In this document: positions 23,163 through 34,752 of the stretch, one piece after another
How the letters are laid out: each line of letters opens with the position of its first letter
Numbering within the stretch: the first letter of the stretch is position 1
DNA from: Liolophura sinensis
Lineage: Eukaryota > Mollusca > Polyplacophora > Chitonida > Chitonidae
Assembly: GCF_032854445.1 (NCBI RefSeq)
Contig: NC_088300.1
Span: 74,765,005 to 74,825,004 of the forward strand
DNA length: 60,000 nt
Direction of reading: 5' to 3'
The notes under the pieces: generated by a model
Told to the model about the DNA's origin: nothing
Databases searched by the model: none
The model's input: the letters and a program-made list of their open reading frames with translations, nothing else
Made by a program: the position numbers and the translations under genes

Positions 23163-25175
23163 AATACTAATGTGACTTTCATCTTATTCCCCTTTACATA
23201 CATGTATATTGTACATTGTGATTGTAATTTTATAATTTTGATACTGTGTCTGACCTGTTTTTGTCAAACACATGTATATCCTTAAGGTAATAACATAAAT
23301 AGCATATAAGACACAGATGTAGGTAGTCGGATGTGAAATTTTTACTTGGATACATACGAGTATTTTATTTAAAATGTTTTATTGAAAAAATACTTTGATA
23401 GTAACTACATACTTCTAAATTTTGACGAGGATATCATGATGTATGAGTTATTTAAAAAAGCAGTGAATGTAAATTTATACTTTTACGTAATTATAACTTG
23501 GTTATATAATTATATAATTATAACCATGTTAACAACATACAAAACTTACTGAAGGAGTCATTTCTGACAATTGTATTTATAATAATTTAATAAATAAGGT
23601 TAAAAGCATAACACGGGGTGGGGAAGGGGTGGCTACTAAATGAGGTTCAATTTTTCTCATGAAATCTGCTTTATTGAATGAATGTATAGTGTATAATAAA
23701 CTTTTTTTCCAATTGACATATGGTCTTCGGATTTGTTCACATATTCACTGATAATAATCTCAGTTACCTTTGAGTTGCGTTTATCAACATAATTTCTTAT
23801 GCAAAGTAATGTTGTTTTGGGTAATTCCAATAAATTTCATAATAACCAAATTCAGAGGTGAAATATTTCTGTAAATTTTCGGTGATTTCACACCTCACAG
23901 GCTCTTGGAAATTTCAACATCTCGATTACCTCGGTATATCTAAAGAAAAATAAATATCAATACAGATTTAATGTATTTTTTAAAAAAAAGAGAGAATCCT
24001 TCAAAAAGTATTTTGTAAGCTTTATTTCTAAAGGTTTTTTTCGGTTAAAAGTAGTTTTAAATACTGTCAATGAATAACACACCAGCTAATAACCAAAAAG
24101 TTGTTTTTCGTCTGTCCATTTTTTGTCAACTCAGATCTATGTCTTTGAAAACAATCCATTATTCGTTCACTATGAACACCTGTTATCTTCTTAAAGTTTA
24201 GAATTTTCTTTTTAAAATCCACAATATTTCGGATAAGGAATTTTTAGTCCTCCGAAATCAGTGGGGAAAACATAAACAATGTTTAAGTTTTACTTGACCG
24301 CACTGGACTCAAGCACAAGGAATACAGCTTGTGAAACCAGTTACCATAAAAGGAATCACCGAGGTGGTGACAGAGTGGAAAGGTCCAGGAAAGGTTTAGC
24401 ATAAAATAGTCTCAATTTGTAGATAATCTAGGTCAGAATATTACTCCCCACATCGAAGGCTTTGCTTTGAGTGGCTACTTTAAGCCAGAAACCATAATTT
24501 CACTAGATGATTACGACAACAATAGCGTATCGCTCGGGAATAGAAATATCGAGACTGTGTCGTGACAAAACCGGAGAATATCATGAAAATCCTGCCACCC
24601 AGAAGAGTTGTATTCCTTTATAATGATATTTTTCTTGTTATACAAGGATTGGTTATAAACATTATGTTCGATTTCAAGTAAACTAAGAAAACTGATTGTA
24701 CACCTGAATGAATATGCAGGGCAAATCCTCACTTGTCAGATGCATTTTGTTAGTAGTGAGCACTTCATGAATATTCATAAAGCAGTTAAGCATATAGTTT
24801 AGACATCGATGTTTGAGCAGACAGAAGCGGCTGACCACAAGGGTTTAGACATACGTCTTACGCTGAGCAGACCGGATTGACGGCCTGGCTTTATAAACAA
24901 GGTAAGGCAGTTCTCCCCGTACTGAATACAGTCTAACTTTTCTCTCAGATAGAGAGACTTAGTGGAACAAAGTAAAAAACAAACAAATAGCGATAACATA
25001 AAGACAAGAAACAAACGTTTTAAGTTTTATTCAAAATGATACCAAGAGACCAAGACAACTTGCACATCATGTACGAAGTGTAAGATGGATGTGAGCTATA
25101 TATCTCTTAGAGGGGGCTAGCAGTGATAAATTGATTAGAAGGCCGTGCATTAGCACCAATTTGATCGGTTTATTT
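23163..25175. other. Upstream region of SCP copy C
   Basis: Homologous to 14890-17200 without the 57-bp expansion. The block 24475-25010 is nearly identical to its unit 1 and 3 counterparts and contains ATGAATATTCAT at 24767-24778. No gene seen. Confidence 0.5.
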
Positions 25176-25180
25176 TCCTT

Positions 25181-25241
25181 TATATATAGCACAAGTGGTT
25201 AGACGACATATGTTGCATGGACCTAGTCTTGTGTACTAGGT
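25181..25241 (+). promoter_or_regulatory. TATA box, first non-coding exon and splice donor, SCP copy C
   Basis: TATATATAGCACAAGTGG places a strong TATA box at 25181-25188. CTAG/GTAAGCTG gives the exon end at 25239 and donor GT at 25240. The ATAGCACAAG motif behind the box recurs in all five SCP promoters recognised here. Confidence 0.7.
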
Positions 25242-25896
25242 AAGCTGTGAGTGATGTAGACAAATATGCTTTTAAATCACTAATATAAATTCACTTAATT
25301 TTTTTTGTTCATTTGTTTTGGTGTTTGGCGGTACGTATGATTATTTTATTGTACAACGGCGATCTGTGAGAGGAAACCGGGCAGATGTCGGGATAAACAT
25401 GCCACGATCCCAGGCTGCTGGCAGACCTTCCTACGTATGACAAAATAATACATATTGATAAAAAATTTCAGAATTTTTAAGCACAACCATGATTAAAGGC
25501 ACAGGTGAAATGTCACGTTTCGGTCCACCGAATAATCAAGTCTAAGTCTCGCTTTCATAACTTCCCACGACCTTCCAATTTCCCACACAGTAGCGCTGCT
25601 AAAAAAAAACTATAGTATAACGCCAATTGTAACAGCTGTGCAGAGAACCCCTATTTATCTCTTGAATACACAGCTCTATCCCCGCAAGTTATAATCTGAG
25701 GCGTCCAGGTATCAGCTAAAAACTCTCTGTTCTTCTTAAACCCTTGACACAACTACAACTTGGTTAAGAAACGTTGTGGACATACGCACAATGGCAGTCA
25801 TGAAACAGACGCCATGCCGATCATTCCTGTAATTACAAAATCTCAGTCATCTGTAAAATATATAATAACTTATGATTTATGTATGTATAATTTCAG
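25240..25896 (+). other. 5'-UTR intron of SCP copy C
   Basis: Ends at TATAATTTCAG (25886-25896). Contains a SINE relic at about 25310-25440, CAATTG at 25624-25629 and CAGCTG at 25633-25638. The SINE relic here differs from those of units 1 and 3 at many sites that units 1 and 3 share. Confidence 0.6.
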
Positions 25897-25919
25897 AAAC
25901 GAATCTTCTCAAGATAAAA

Positions 25920-26477
25920 ATGACTGTTACTGAACTACTTAAAAATAAATGGCGCAAACTGTTCCATTATCGTGACACGGACAATGACGGGATTGTCACC
26001 GAGCAGGACTATATCAGCTACTCGGAACACCTTGTACAGATGTACGGGGATCGGGCGAAACCAGCCAGGCAAATCGCCAAACTGATCTGGGATACCCATT
26101 GCCCTCGAGGTTACCAACCCCAGGTGACGGAACAAGAGCTCGTTGACAACTACACCTACCTGTACCACCATGATTTGCCGGGCTTTAAAGACAAGATCGA
26201 GAAGTACTGTAATCTTAGTTTTGACGCCATTGACGCCAACGGCGATGGGGAGATATCCCTGACTGAGTACAGCGTCTACCAGAACAGTTTCGGCATCTAC
26301 AACCGGGATTACATAGAACATATCTTTCACCAAATGGATCTGAATAAGGACGGAGCGATCAGCCGAGAAGAGTTCGTGAAGGAAATCATGGACTATGTGT
26401 TTGAGAATATTCCGGAGAAAATTCCTGAATTGTACGACCATTATCAAGCAAAGAATTTTAGAAAGAAGGAATTGTAA
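25920..26477 (+). CDS. Sarcoplasmic calcium-binding protein-like EF-hand protein, copy C
   Basis: 185 aa, one coding exon, start chosen 3' of the splice acceptor. EF-hand 1 DTDNDGIVTEQD (19-30), degenerate EF-hand 2 around 57-85, EF-hand 3 DANGDGEISLTE (105-116), EF-hand 4 DLNKDGAISREE (140-151). All ligand positions are intact, so three Ca2+ sites are expected. The protein is identical to copy D except Asn instead of Lys in the C-terminal AKNFRK. It differs from copy B at scattered sites, including GYSEHFVKI to SYSEHLVQM. Likely a cytosolic Ca2+ buffer. The duplicate genes could raise dosage or differ in expression; the sequence does not decide. Confidence 0.93.
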   Translation: MTVTELLKNKWRKLFHYRDTDNDGIVTEQDYISYSEHLVQMYGDRAKPARQIAKLIWDTHCPRGYQPQVTEQELVDNYTYLYHHDLPGFKDKIEKYCNLSFDAIDANGDGEISLTEYSVYQNSFGIYNRDYIEHIFHQMDLNKDGAISREEFVKEIMDYVFENIPEKIPELYDHYQAKNFRKKEL

Positions 26478-26677
26478 TGTTTTTGTTGAATAATAATTGC
26501 TAGCAGACAAACGAGATAATACATGTAAGAGATAATATAAGATTTACAACTGAAACAACTAAGAGACAAGGCTTTGAGCAATACTTCATGCCCACCATTC
26601 ACATAGATTTCTCATTCTGCATATAGTCTGACAAACACACAATATGCATAGTACGTTTGCGAATGTTTCCCTTCCGT

Positions 26678-26683
26678 AATAAA
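26678..26683 (+). terminator. Polyadenylation signal AATAAA, SCP copy C
   Basis: CGTAATAAACAAATA, about 200 nt after the stop. It is closer than in unit 1 because unit 2 lacks part of the 3' flank. Confidence 0.6.
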
Positions 26684-26737
26684 CAAATATCTCAACAACT
26701 GCTTTTCTTTATTTTTAATTTTAGTATGGAGGAAAGG

Positions 26738-26767
26738 AAGGTGGGGGAGGGGGGGGGGTGAGGGCAG
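26738..26767 (+). other. G-rich run with four G tracts
   Basis: GGTGGGGGAGGGGGGGGGG followed by TGAGGG could form a G-quadruplex. The same site in units 1 and 3 has different G-run lengths (18868-18885, 35623-35635). Confidence 0.5.
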
Positions 26768-26939
26768 AAATCGACCACAAATGGTAAAAATTAACAACGC
26801 TCGAAGCAGACAAATACATGTGACACCTGATTGAAAAAAAGGTATCATAAAGCCAAACCTCAACAAGCAAGAACTGGATTTGATTATGAGGGCTGCTTGT
26901 TTCCAGCAAAAGACTGCTGTGTCACTGTGCCCGAGAGAG

Positions 26940-27760
26940 ACTCTCATTTGCCACTATGCTTTCTAGAGACCCTGATATTCCACTATGCTAGCTAGAGACT
27001 CTTTTTTGCCACTTTGCTAGCTACAGACTCTTATTTGCCTCTATGCTAGCTAGAGACTTTTATTTGCCACTATGCTATCTACAGACTCTTATTTACCACT
27101 ATGCTAGCGAGAGACTCTTATTTGCCACTATGCTAGCTAGAGACTCTTATTTGCCACTATGCTAGCTACAGACTCTTATTTGCCACTATGCTAGCTACAG
27201 ACTCTTATTTGCCACTATGCTTTCTAGAGACCCTTATATTCCACTATGCTAGCTACAGACTCTTATTTGCCACTTTGCTAGTTAGAGACTCGTATTTGCC
27301 ACTATCCTAGCTAGAGACTCTTATCTGTCACTTTGCTAGCTAGAGACTCTTATTTGCCACTTTGCTAGCTAGAGACTCTTATTTGCCACTTTGCTAGCGA
27401 GAGACTCTTATTTGCCACTTTGCTAGCTAGAGACTTTTATTTGCCACTATGCTATCTACAGACTCTTATTTACCACTATGCTAGCTAGAGACTCTTATTT
27501 GCCACTTTGCTAACTAGAGACTCGCATTTGCCACTATGCTAGCTACAGACTCTTATTTGCCACTTTGCTAGCTAGAGACTCTTATTTGCCACTATGCTAG
27601 CTAGGGACTCTTATTTGCCAATATGCTAGCTACAAACTCTTATTTGCCACCATGCTAGCGAGAGACTCTTCTTTGTTACTATGCTAGCTACAGGCTCTTA
27701 TTTGCCACCATGCTAGCGACAGACTCTTATTTGTTACTATGCTAGCTAGAGACTTATTTG
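26940..27760. repeat. 29-bp minisatellite, unit 2 (about 28 units)
   Basis: Same unit as at 19.1 kb (GCTAGCTAGAGACTCTTATT plus TGCCACTAT) with an additional CACTTTG variant frequent only here. About twice as long as in unit 1. Confidence 0.95.
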
Positions 27761-28124
27761 TCTCTGTGTCAACCAGATACTTTTATGCCACTGGGAAGCG
27801 AGAGCCTCTTTCGGTAGGGCAACAGTCAATGAAAATTTCATGCGCAAAACTCAATCTTCAAAGACTATTTTATACAATGTGTAAGATTACAACGTTCAAC
27901 AAAGAACACTTTCAATTGTATGCCTTAAAATATGTTGAAAAGAGGCGATTCAATCGATGATCTCTTTTCCTGTGTTTACCAACACATTAATTTGAACATA
28001 GAAAAGGATGGTGAATCTAGTTGTTTTGTCGCATAAACTGGGCAGTCTGCGGGCAACAAGGGATATTTACTATGACCGTGGTGCAAAAAGTTACTTTAGT
28101 CGCGTTCATATTTACCTACTTAAT

Positions 28125-28312
28125 TGGGGTTTGCGCCGCACTCAAGAATAGTTCACTTATACAACGACGGTCAGCATTATAATTGGAGTTTGCAAGTTAC
28201 TGCAGACCTTCCCACATACGACGGGAAAGAAAGACAGCGTGAGCTGGACTCGCAACGCCTGCATTGGTGAAAGGATCCTGTGCCATTGCTGCGCCCTGGA
28301 GCTCTCGTATGT
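28125..28312 (-). mobile_element. SINE relic upstream of the 3'-half pseudogene, unit 2
   Basis: Orthologous in position and sequence to 19877-20072. Confidence 0.85.
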
Positions 28313-28392
28313 TACAGTCACATAAAATATAATTTAAAGTAACAGAAAAGAAAGTGTCTCACACGAGTGGTTGAATGTCAATAACAATAACT

Positions 28393-28591
28393 CTCTACCA
28401 GAACAGTTTCGGTATCCACAACCAGGGTTACGTAGAACATATTTTTCACCAAATGGGTCTGAATAAAGACAAGAACGATCAGCCGGGAAGAGTTCGTGAA
28501 GGAAATCATGGACTATGTGTTTGAGAATTTTCTGGAGAAAATTCCCGAATTGTGCGACCATTATCAAGCAAAGAATTTTAGAAAGAGTTAA
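28393..28591 (+). pseudogene. 3'-half SCP pseudogene, unit 2
   Basis: Begins at the same codon as the unit 1 copy. It has the same one-base insertion (GACAAGAACG) in the EF-hand 4 loop but keeps GAGTTCGTG, so the frame is not restored and the rest is out of frame. The DNA is otherwise close to unit 1 and includes FENFLEKIPELC-type changes. Non-functional. Confidence 0.88.
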
Positions 28592-29209
28592 GTGTTATGT
28601 TTTTGTTGAATATTAATTGCTAGCAGACATACGAGATTATTTGTGTACTGTAGTTAAAAATTTTAAATTTAAAACAGCTATGAGAAACTGCCAAACTGTA
28701 AAAACATCCCATGATATTGCTAACACTACAACGTTGTACAACGTTCAACAAAAACACATTCAACTGTGCGCCTTAAATAAGGTTGAAAAGAGGTGATAAT
28801 TTCTATCCTGGGATAATGTCCTTTTCTCTCCAGTTTTCAGCTGCACACGAATGTACGTGTGTGAATTTCAGTCCAGGAAAAAGAAGAGAGCCTTAGGGTA
28901 AAATGCAGGTATTTGCTGTGACGATCAAGTAAAAGTTATACTCGGGCCACAATTAGCCGCCGGGGTCACCAGCATATAGATATGAACTGCCACACAGGAA
29001 ACTGTCTCACATGAGTGACTGAGTCTCAGTGACACTAGTGATACATGTACGTACACTTCTAGGCAGTGGAAAAAAACCATGAAACTATTTGAATGAGGCT
29101 TGTCAGCGTGCTTATTCGACCAAGCAAACCCAATTTTTTTTTCAACCATACACACAACTGGTTGATCCCGGTCTTTGCCTCAAAGTCAGTGAATTCGGCT
29201 TATGCGTGC
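28592..29209. other. Sequence between pseudogene and 42-bp array, unit 2
   Basis: Homologous to 20351-20929 with a small insertion near 28845-28875. Nothing coding recognised. Confidence 0.5.
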
Positions 29210-29894
29210 ATGCAGCGCACCCTGTTCACACACGCCCAGCTCAAACAAACAGCATGCCGTCCACTGCTATCACATTCCCAACTCTATTAACCAGCGTGCC
29301 ACGCACTAATCCCATACGCCAAACCTGACCAACCAATGTGCTGCCCACTGCTACCACACGCCCAACCTGATCAACCAGCATGTTGTGCATTATTCCCTTA
29401 CGCCCAACCTGAAAACTAACATGCTTGTCACTGCTCCTACACGCCTAACCTGACCAACCAGCATGCCGTGCACTGCTCTATCACGCCCAACCTGACCAAC
29501 CATCATGCAGTTCACTGCTCTATCACGCCCAACTTGACCAACCAGCATGCCGTGCACTGCTCTTTCGCGCCCAACCTGACCAACCAACATACAGTGCAGT
29601 GCTTTATTACTTCCAACCTCATCAACCAGCATACCGTGCACTGCTCTATTACGCCGAACTTGACCAACAATTATGCAGTGCACTGCTCTATCACGCCCGA
29701 CCTGACCAACCAACATACCGTGCACTGCTCTCACACGCTCACCCTGACCAGCCAGCATGCTATGCTTAGCTCTCACACGCTCAACCTGACCAACCAGCAT
29801 GTCGTGCATTGCTTTCACACGCCCATCCTGACCAACCAAAATGCAGTGCATTGAGGTATCACGCCCAACCTGATTAACCAGCATGCAGTGCTCT
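29210..29894 (+). repeat. 42-bp minisatellite, unit 2, first part
   Basis: About 16 units of the ACGCCCAACCTGACCAACCA type, ending in GCAGTGCTCTGAACTAACAC, exactly where spacer block S begins, as in units 1 and 2. Confidence 0.95.
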
Positions 29895-30083
29895 GAACTA
29901 ACACTGAGTTACAGTGGGCCTCGGCTAAATACTTTGATCGCAATTAGAATAATCATAATTGCTATCTGACAAATCAGGGAGTGAAAAATTAACAATATTG
30001 GCCTGTAAACATCCCCGCAAGTCAGTTCGTTGATGAACCAGCTTCCAAACATTCAACTGATTCAGTAGGCCTATTGTTGTAGT
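29895..30083. repeat. Spacer block S, truncated copy
   Basis: ACTGAGTTACAGTGGGCCTC through AGGCCTATTGTTGTAGTC, then a direct return to 42-bp units. This looks like a recombination between the spacer and an array, so the array was once followed by a full unit or was duplicated with its edge. Confidence 0.85.
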
Positions 30084-31282
30084 CCAACCTGACCAACCAG
30101 CATGCTTGTCACTGCTCCTACACGTCTAACCTGACCAACCAGAATGCCGTGCACTGCTCTATCACGCCCAACTTGACGAACTTTTATGCAGTGCTCTGCT
30201 CTATCACGCCCAACTTGACCAACCAGCAAGCTGTGGATTACTCTGACACGCCCAACTTGATCAACCAGCATGCTCCTCACTGCTCCTACACGCCCAACCT
30301 GACCAACCAGCAGGCAGTGCACTGCTCTTTTACGCCCTCCTTGACCAACCATCATGCAGTGCACTGCTCTATCACGCCCACCTTGACCAACCAGCATGCA
30401 TTGCATTGCTTTATCACGCCCAACCTGACCAACCAACATGCCATGCTTTGCTCTCAAACGTTCAACCTAACCAACCAGCATGCCGTGCATTGCTCTATCG
30501 CGCCCAACATGACCAACCAGCATACAGTGCACAGCTCTATCACGTCCAACCTGACCAACCAGCATGCCGCGTACTGCTCTTTCACGCCCAACTTGTCCAG
30601 CCATCATGCAGTGCACAGCACTATCACGCCCAACCTGACCAACCAGCATGCAGTGCATTGCTCTATCACGCCCAACCTGACCAACCATCATGCCATGCAC
30701 TGCTCTATCACGCCCAACTTGACCAACCAGCATGCAGTGCACTGCTCTATCACGCCCAACTTGACCAGCCATCATGCCGTGCACTGCTCTATCAAGCCAA
30801 ACTTGGCCAACCAGCAGGCATTGCTTTGCTTTATCACGCCTGACCAACCAGCACCCCGTGCTTTGCTCTATCATGCCGAACTTGACCAACCATCATGCCG
30901 TTCACTGCTCTATCAAGCCCAACTTTACAAACCAGCATGCCGTGCACTGCTCTATCACGCCCAGCTTCACCAACCAACATCCAGTGCAGTGCTCTTACAC
31001 GCTCAACTTGACCAGCCAGCATGCCAGGCTTTGCTCTCACACGCTTAACCTGACCAACCAGCATGCCGTGCAGTGTTCTATCACGCCCAACTTGACCAAC
31101 CAGCATGCAGTGCACAGCTCTATCACGCCCAACCTGATCAACCAGCATGCAGTGCACTGCCCTATTACGCTTAACCAGACCAACCAGCATGCCGTGCATT
31201 GCTGTCACGCGCCCAACCTGACCAACCAGCATGCAGTGCATTGCTGTATAACGCCCAACCTGACCAACCAGCATGCCGTGCT
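30084..31282 (+). repeat. 42-bp minisatellite, unit 2, second part
   Basis: About 29 units, same consensus, again ending in GCCGTGCTCTGAACTAACAC at the next spacer block. Confidence 0.95.
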
Positions 31283-31745
31283 CTGAACTAACACTTACAG
31301 TTGGCCTCGGCTAAATACTTTGATCGCAATTAGAATAATCATTATCGTTATCTGACAAATCAGGGAGTCAAAAATTAACAATATTGGCCTGTAAACATCC
31401 ATGAAAAGCAGTTTGTTGATGAACCAGCTTCCAAACATTCCACTGATCCAGTAGGCCTATTGTTGTAGTCTGTGCATGATTTGCTCAATCCAGGCATTGT
31501 AAATATTGTTTATAGCCAGTCCATCCAGGTAAATTGTTTTACTTCAGCTTCTGCACTACGTGTTTTTAGCTTTGTTCAAAATTTTAATTTCTTCTATAGC
31601 TTTTGCTTCATTTATACAGATTTCAAAAGTAACAAGAATGGAAGCTACGATCACCTTTACGTATACATTGGAACTTAGTACCTGTTTGTAAGATTTTTAG
31701 AGTGAACATTAGTTTATTAATCCTTTAAAGCTAATTGAACTGTTA
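31283..31745. repeat. Spacer block S, copy 3
   Basis: Same sequence as at 22457 with a deletion of about 70 bp after CTGCACTACGTGTTTT. Confidence 0.88.
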
Positions 31746-31754
31746 ATGTGATCA

Positions 31755-31965
31755 GACAGGGCGTGTGAGAGCAGTGAACAGCATGCTAGTTGGTCAGGCT
31801 GAGCGTGTGAGAGCAGTGAACAGCATGCTGGTTGGTCAGGCTGAGCGTGTGAGAGCAGTGAACAGCATGCTGGTTGGTCAGGCTGAGCGTGTGAGAGCAG
31901 TGAACAGCATGCTGGTTGGTCAGGCTGGACGTGTGAGAGCAGTAAACAGCATGCTGGTTGGTCTA
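31755..31965 (-). repeat. 42-bp array in reverse orientation, unit 3 (5 units)
   Basis: GTGAGAGCAGTGAACAGCAT then GCTGGTTGGTCAGGCTGAGC; faces the plus-oriented array ending at 31282. Confidence 0.95.
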
Positions 31966-33995
31966 ATACTAATGTGACTTTCATCTTATTCCCCTTTACA
32001 TACATGTATATTGTACATTGTGATTGTAATTTGATAATTTTGATACTGTGTCTGACCTGTTTTTGTCAAACACATGTATATCCTTAAGGTAATAACATGA
32101 ATAGCATACAAGACACAGATGTAGGTGGTCGGATGTGAAATTTTTGCTTGGATACATACAAGTATGCCCGTGCAGTAGATTAATATTTTATTTAAAATGT
32201 TTTATTGAAAAAATACTTTGATAGTAAATACATACTTCTAAATTTTGACGAGGATATCATGATGTATGAGTTATTTAAAAAAAGCAGTGAATGTAAATTT
32301 AAACTTTTACGTAATTATAACTTGGTTATATAATTATATAATTATAACCATGTTAACAACATACAAAACTTACTGAAGAAGTCATTTCTGACAATTTTAT
32401 TTATAATAATTTAATAAATAAGGTTAAAAGCATAACACGGGGTGGGGAAGGGGTGGCTACTAAATGAGGTTCATTTTTTCTCATGAAATCTGCTTTATTG
32501 AATGAATGTATAGTGTATAATAAACTTTTTATCCAATTGACATATGGTCTTCGGATTTGTTCACATATTCACTGATAATAATCTCAGTTACCTTTGAGTT
32601 GCGTTTATCAACATAATTTCTTATGCAAAGTAATGTTGTTTTGGGTAATTCCAATAAATTTCATAATAACCAAATTCAGAGGTGAAATATTTCTGTAAAT
32701 TTTCGGTGATTTCACACCTCACAGGCTCTTGGAAATTCCAACATCTCGATTACCTCGGTATATCTAAAGAAAAATAAATATCAATACAGATTTAATGCAT
32801 TTTTTTCAAAAAGAGAGAATCCTTCAAAAAGTATTTTGTAAGCTTTATTTCTAAAGGTTTTTTTCGGTTAAAAGTAGTTTTAAATACTGTCAATGAATAA
32901 CACACCAGCTAATAACCAAAAAGTTGTTTTTCGTCTGTCCATTTTTTGTCAACTCAGATCTATGTCTTTGAAAACAATCCATTATTCGTTCACTATGAAC
33001 ACCTGTTATCTTCTTAAAGTTTAGAATTTTCTTTTTAAAATCCACAATATTTCGGATAAGGAATTTTCAGTCCTCCGAAATCAGTGGGGAAAACATAAAC
33101 AATGTTTAAGTTTTACTCGACAGCACTGGACTCAGGCACAAGGAATACAGCGTGTGAAACCAGTTACCATAAAAGGAATTACCGAGGTGGTGACAGAGTG
33201 GAAAGGTCCAGGAAAGGTTTAGCATAAAATAGTCTCAATTTGTAGATAATCTAGGTCAGAATATTACTCCCCATATCGAAGGCTTTGCTTTGAGTGGCTA
33301 CTTTAAGCCAGAAACCATAATTTCACTAGATGATTACAACGACAATAGCGTATCGCTCGGGAATAGAAATATCCAGGTTGTAGTGTGACAAAACAGGAGA
33401 ATATCATGAAAATCCTGCCACCCAGAAGAGTTGTATTCCTTTATAATGATATTTTTCTTGTTATACAAGGATTGGTTATAAACATTATGTTCGATTTCAA
33501 GTAAACTAAGAAAACTGATTGTACACCTGAATGAATATGCAGGGCAAATCCTCACTTGTCAGATGCATTTTGTTAGTAGTGAGCACTTCATGAATATTCA
33601 TAAAGCAGTTAAGCATATAGTTTAGACATCGATGTTTGAGCAGACAGAAGCGGCTGACCACAAGGGTTTAGACATACGTCTTACGCTGAGCAGACCGGAT
33701 TGACGGCCAGGCTTTATAAACAAGGTAAGGCAGTTCTCCCCGTACTGAATACAGTCTAACTTTTCTCTCAGATAGAGAGACTTAGTGGAACAAAGTAAAA
33801 AACAAACAAATAGCGATAACATAAAGACAAGAAACTAAGTTTTAAGTTTTATTCAAAATAACACCAAGAGACCAAGATAACTTGCACATCATGTACGAAG
33901 TGTAAGATGGATGTGAGCTATATATCTCTTAGACGGGGGTAGCAGTGACAAATTGATTAGAAGGCCGTGCATTAGCACCAATTTGATCGTTCTTT
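31966..33995. other. Upstream region of SCP copy D
   Basis: Homologous to 23163-25175, with the conserved block at 33300-33830 (ATGAATATTCAT at 33590-33601). No gene seen. Confidence 0.5.
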
Positions 33996-34001
33996 TCCAT
34001 T

Positions 34002-34062
34002 TATATATAGCACAAGTGGTTAGACGACATATGTTGCATGGACCTAGTCTTGTGTACTAGGT
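34002..34062 (+). promoter_or_regulatory. TATA box, first non-coding exon and splice donor, SCP copy D
   Basis: TATATATAGCACAAGTGG with the box at 34002-34009. CTAG/GTAAGCTG gives exon end 34060 and donor GT at 34061. Nearly identical to unit 2. Confidence 0.7.
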
Positions 34063-34729
34063 AAGCTGTGAGTGATGTAGACAAATATGTTTTTAAATCA
34101 TTAATATAAATTCACTTAAATTTATTTATTTATTTGTTTTGGTGTTTGGCTGTACGTAAGATTATTTTACTTGTACAACGGCGATCTGTGGCAGGAAACC
34201 GGGCAGATCTCGGGGTAAACATGCCACGATCCCAGGCTGCTGGCAGACCTTCCTACGTACGACATAATAATAATAAGTAACAATGCATATTGATGAAAAA
34301 TGTCAGAATTTTTAAGCACAACCGTAATTAAAGACACCAGTGGAATGTCACGTCTCGGTCCACCGAATAGTCAACTCTAAGTCTCGCTTTCATGACTTCC
34401 CACGACCTTCCAATTTCCCACACAGTAGCGCTGCAAAAAAAAATATAGCATAACGCCAATTGTAACAGCTGTGCAGACAGCCCCTTTTTATCTCTTCAAT
34501 ACCCAGCTCTATCCCCCCAAGATATAATCTGAGGCGTCCAGGTATCAGCTAAACACTCTCTGTTCTTCTTAAACCCTTGACACAACTACAACTCTGTTAA
34601 GAAACGTTGTGGACATGCGCACAATGGCAGTCATGAAACAGACGCCATGCCGATCATTCCTGTAATTACAAAATCTCAGTCATCTGTAAAATATATAATA
34701 ACTTATGATTTATGTATGTATAATTTCAG
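34061..34729 (+). other. 5'-UTR intron of SCP copy D (mosaic)
   Basis: Ends TAATTTCAG at 34729. The first 20 bp and the last 150 bp follow unit 2. The middle (about 34082-34430, including the SINE relic at 34130-34262) follows unit 1 almost exactly. CAATTG at 34457-34462 and CAGCTG at 34466-34471 are kept, but the CTATTTATC of the other units is CTTTTTATC. Confidence 0.6.
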
Positions 34730-34752
34730 AAACGAATCTTCTCAAGATAAAA

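Larger units (their letters stand above)
22457..31282. repeat. Tandem segmental unit 2 (about 8.8 kb)
   Basis: Same order of blocks as unit 1 but without expansion of the 58-bp and 57-bp arrays, and with the longest 29-bp array. Its terminal 42-bp array is interrupted by a truncated spacer block at 29895-30083. Confidence 0.85.
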
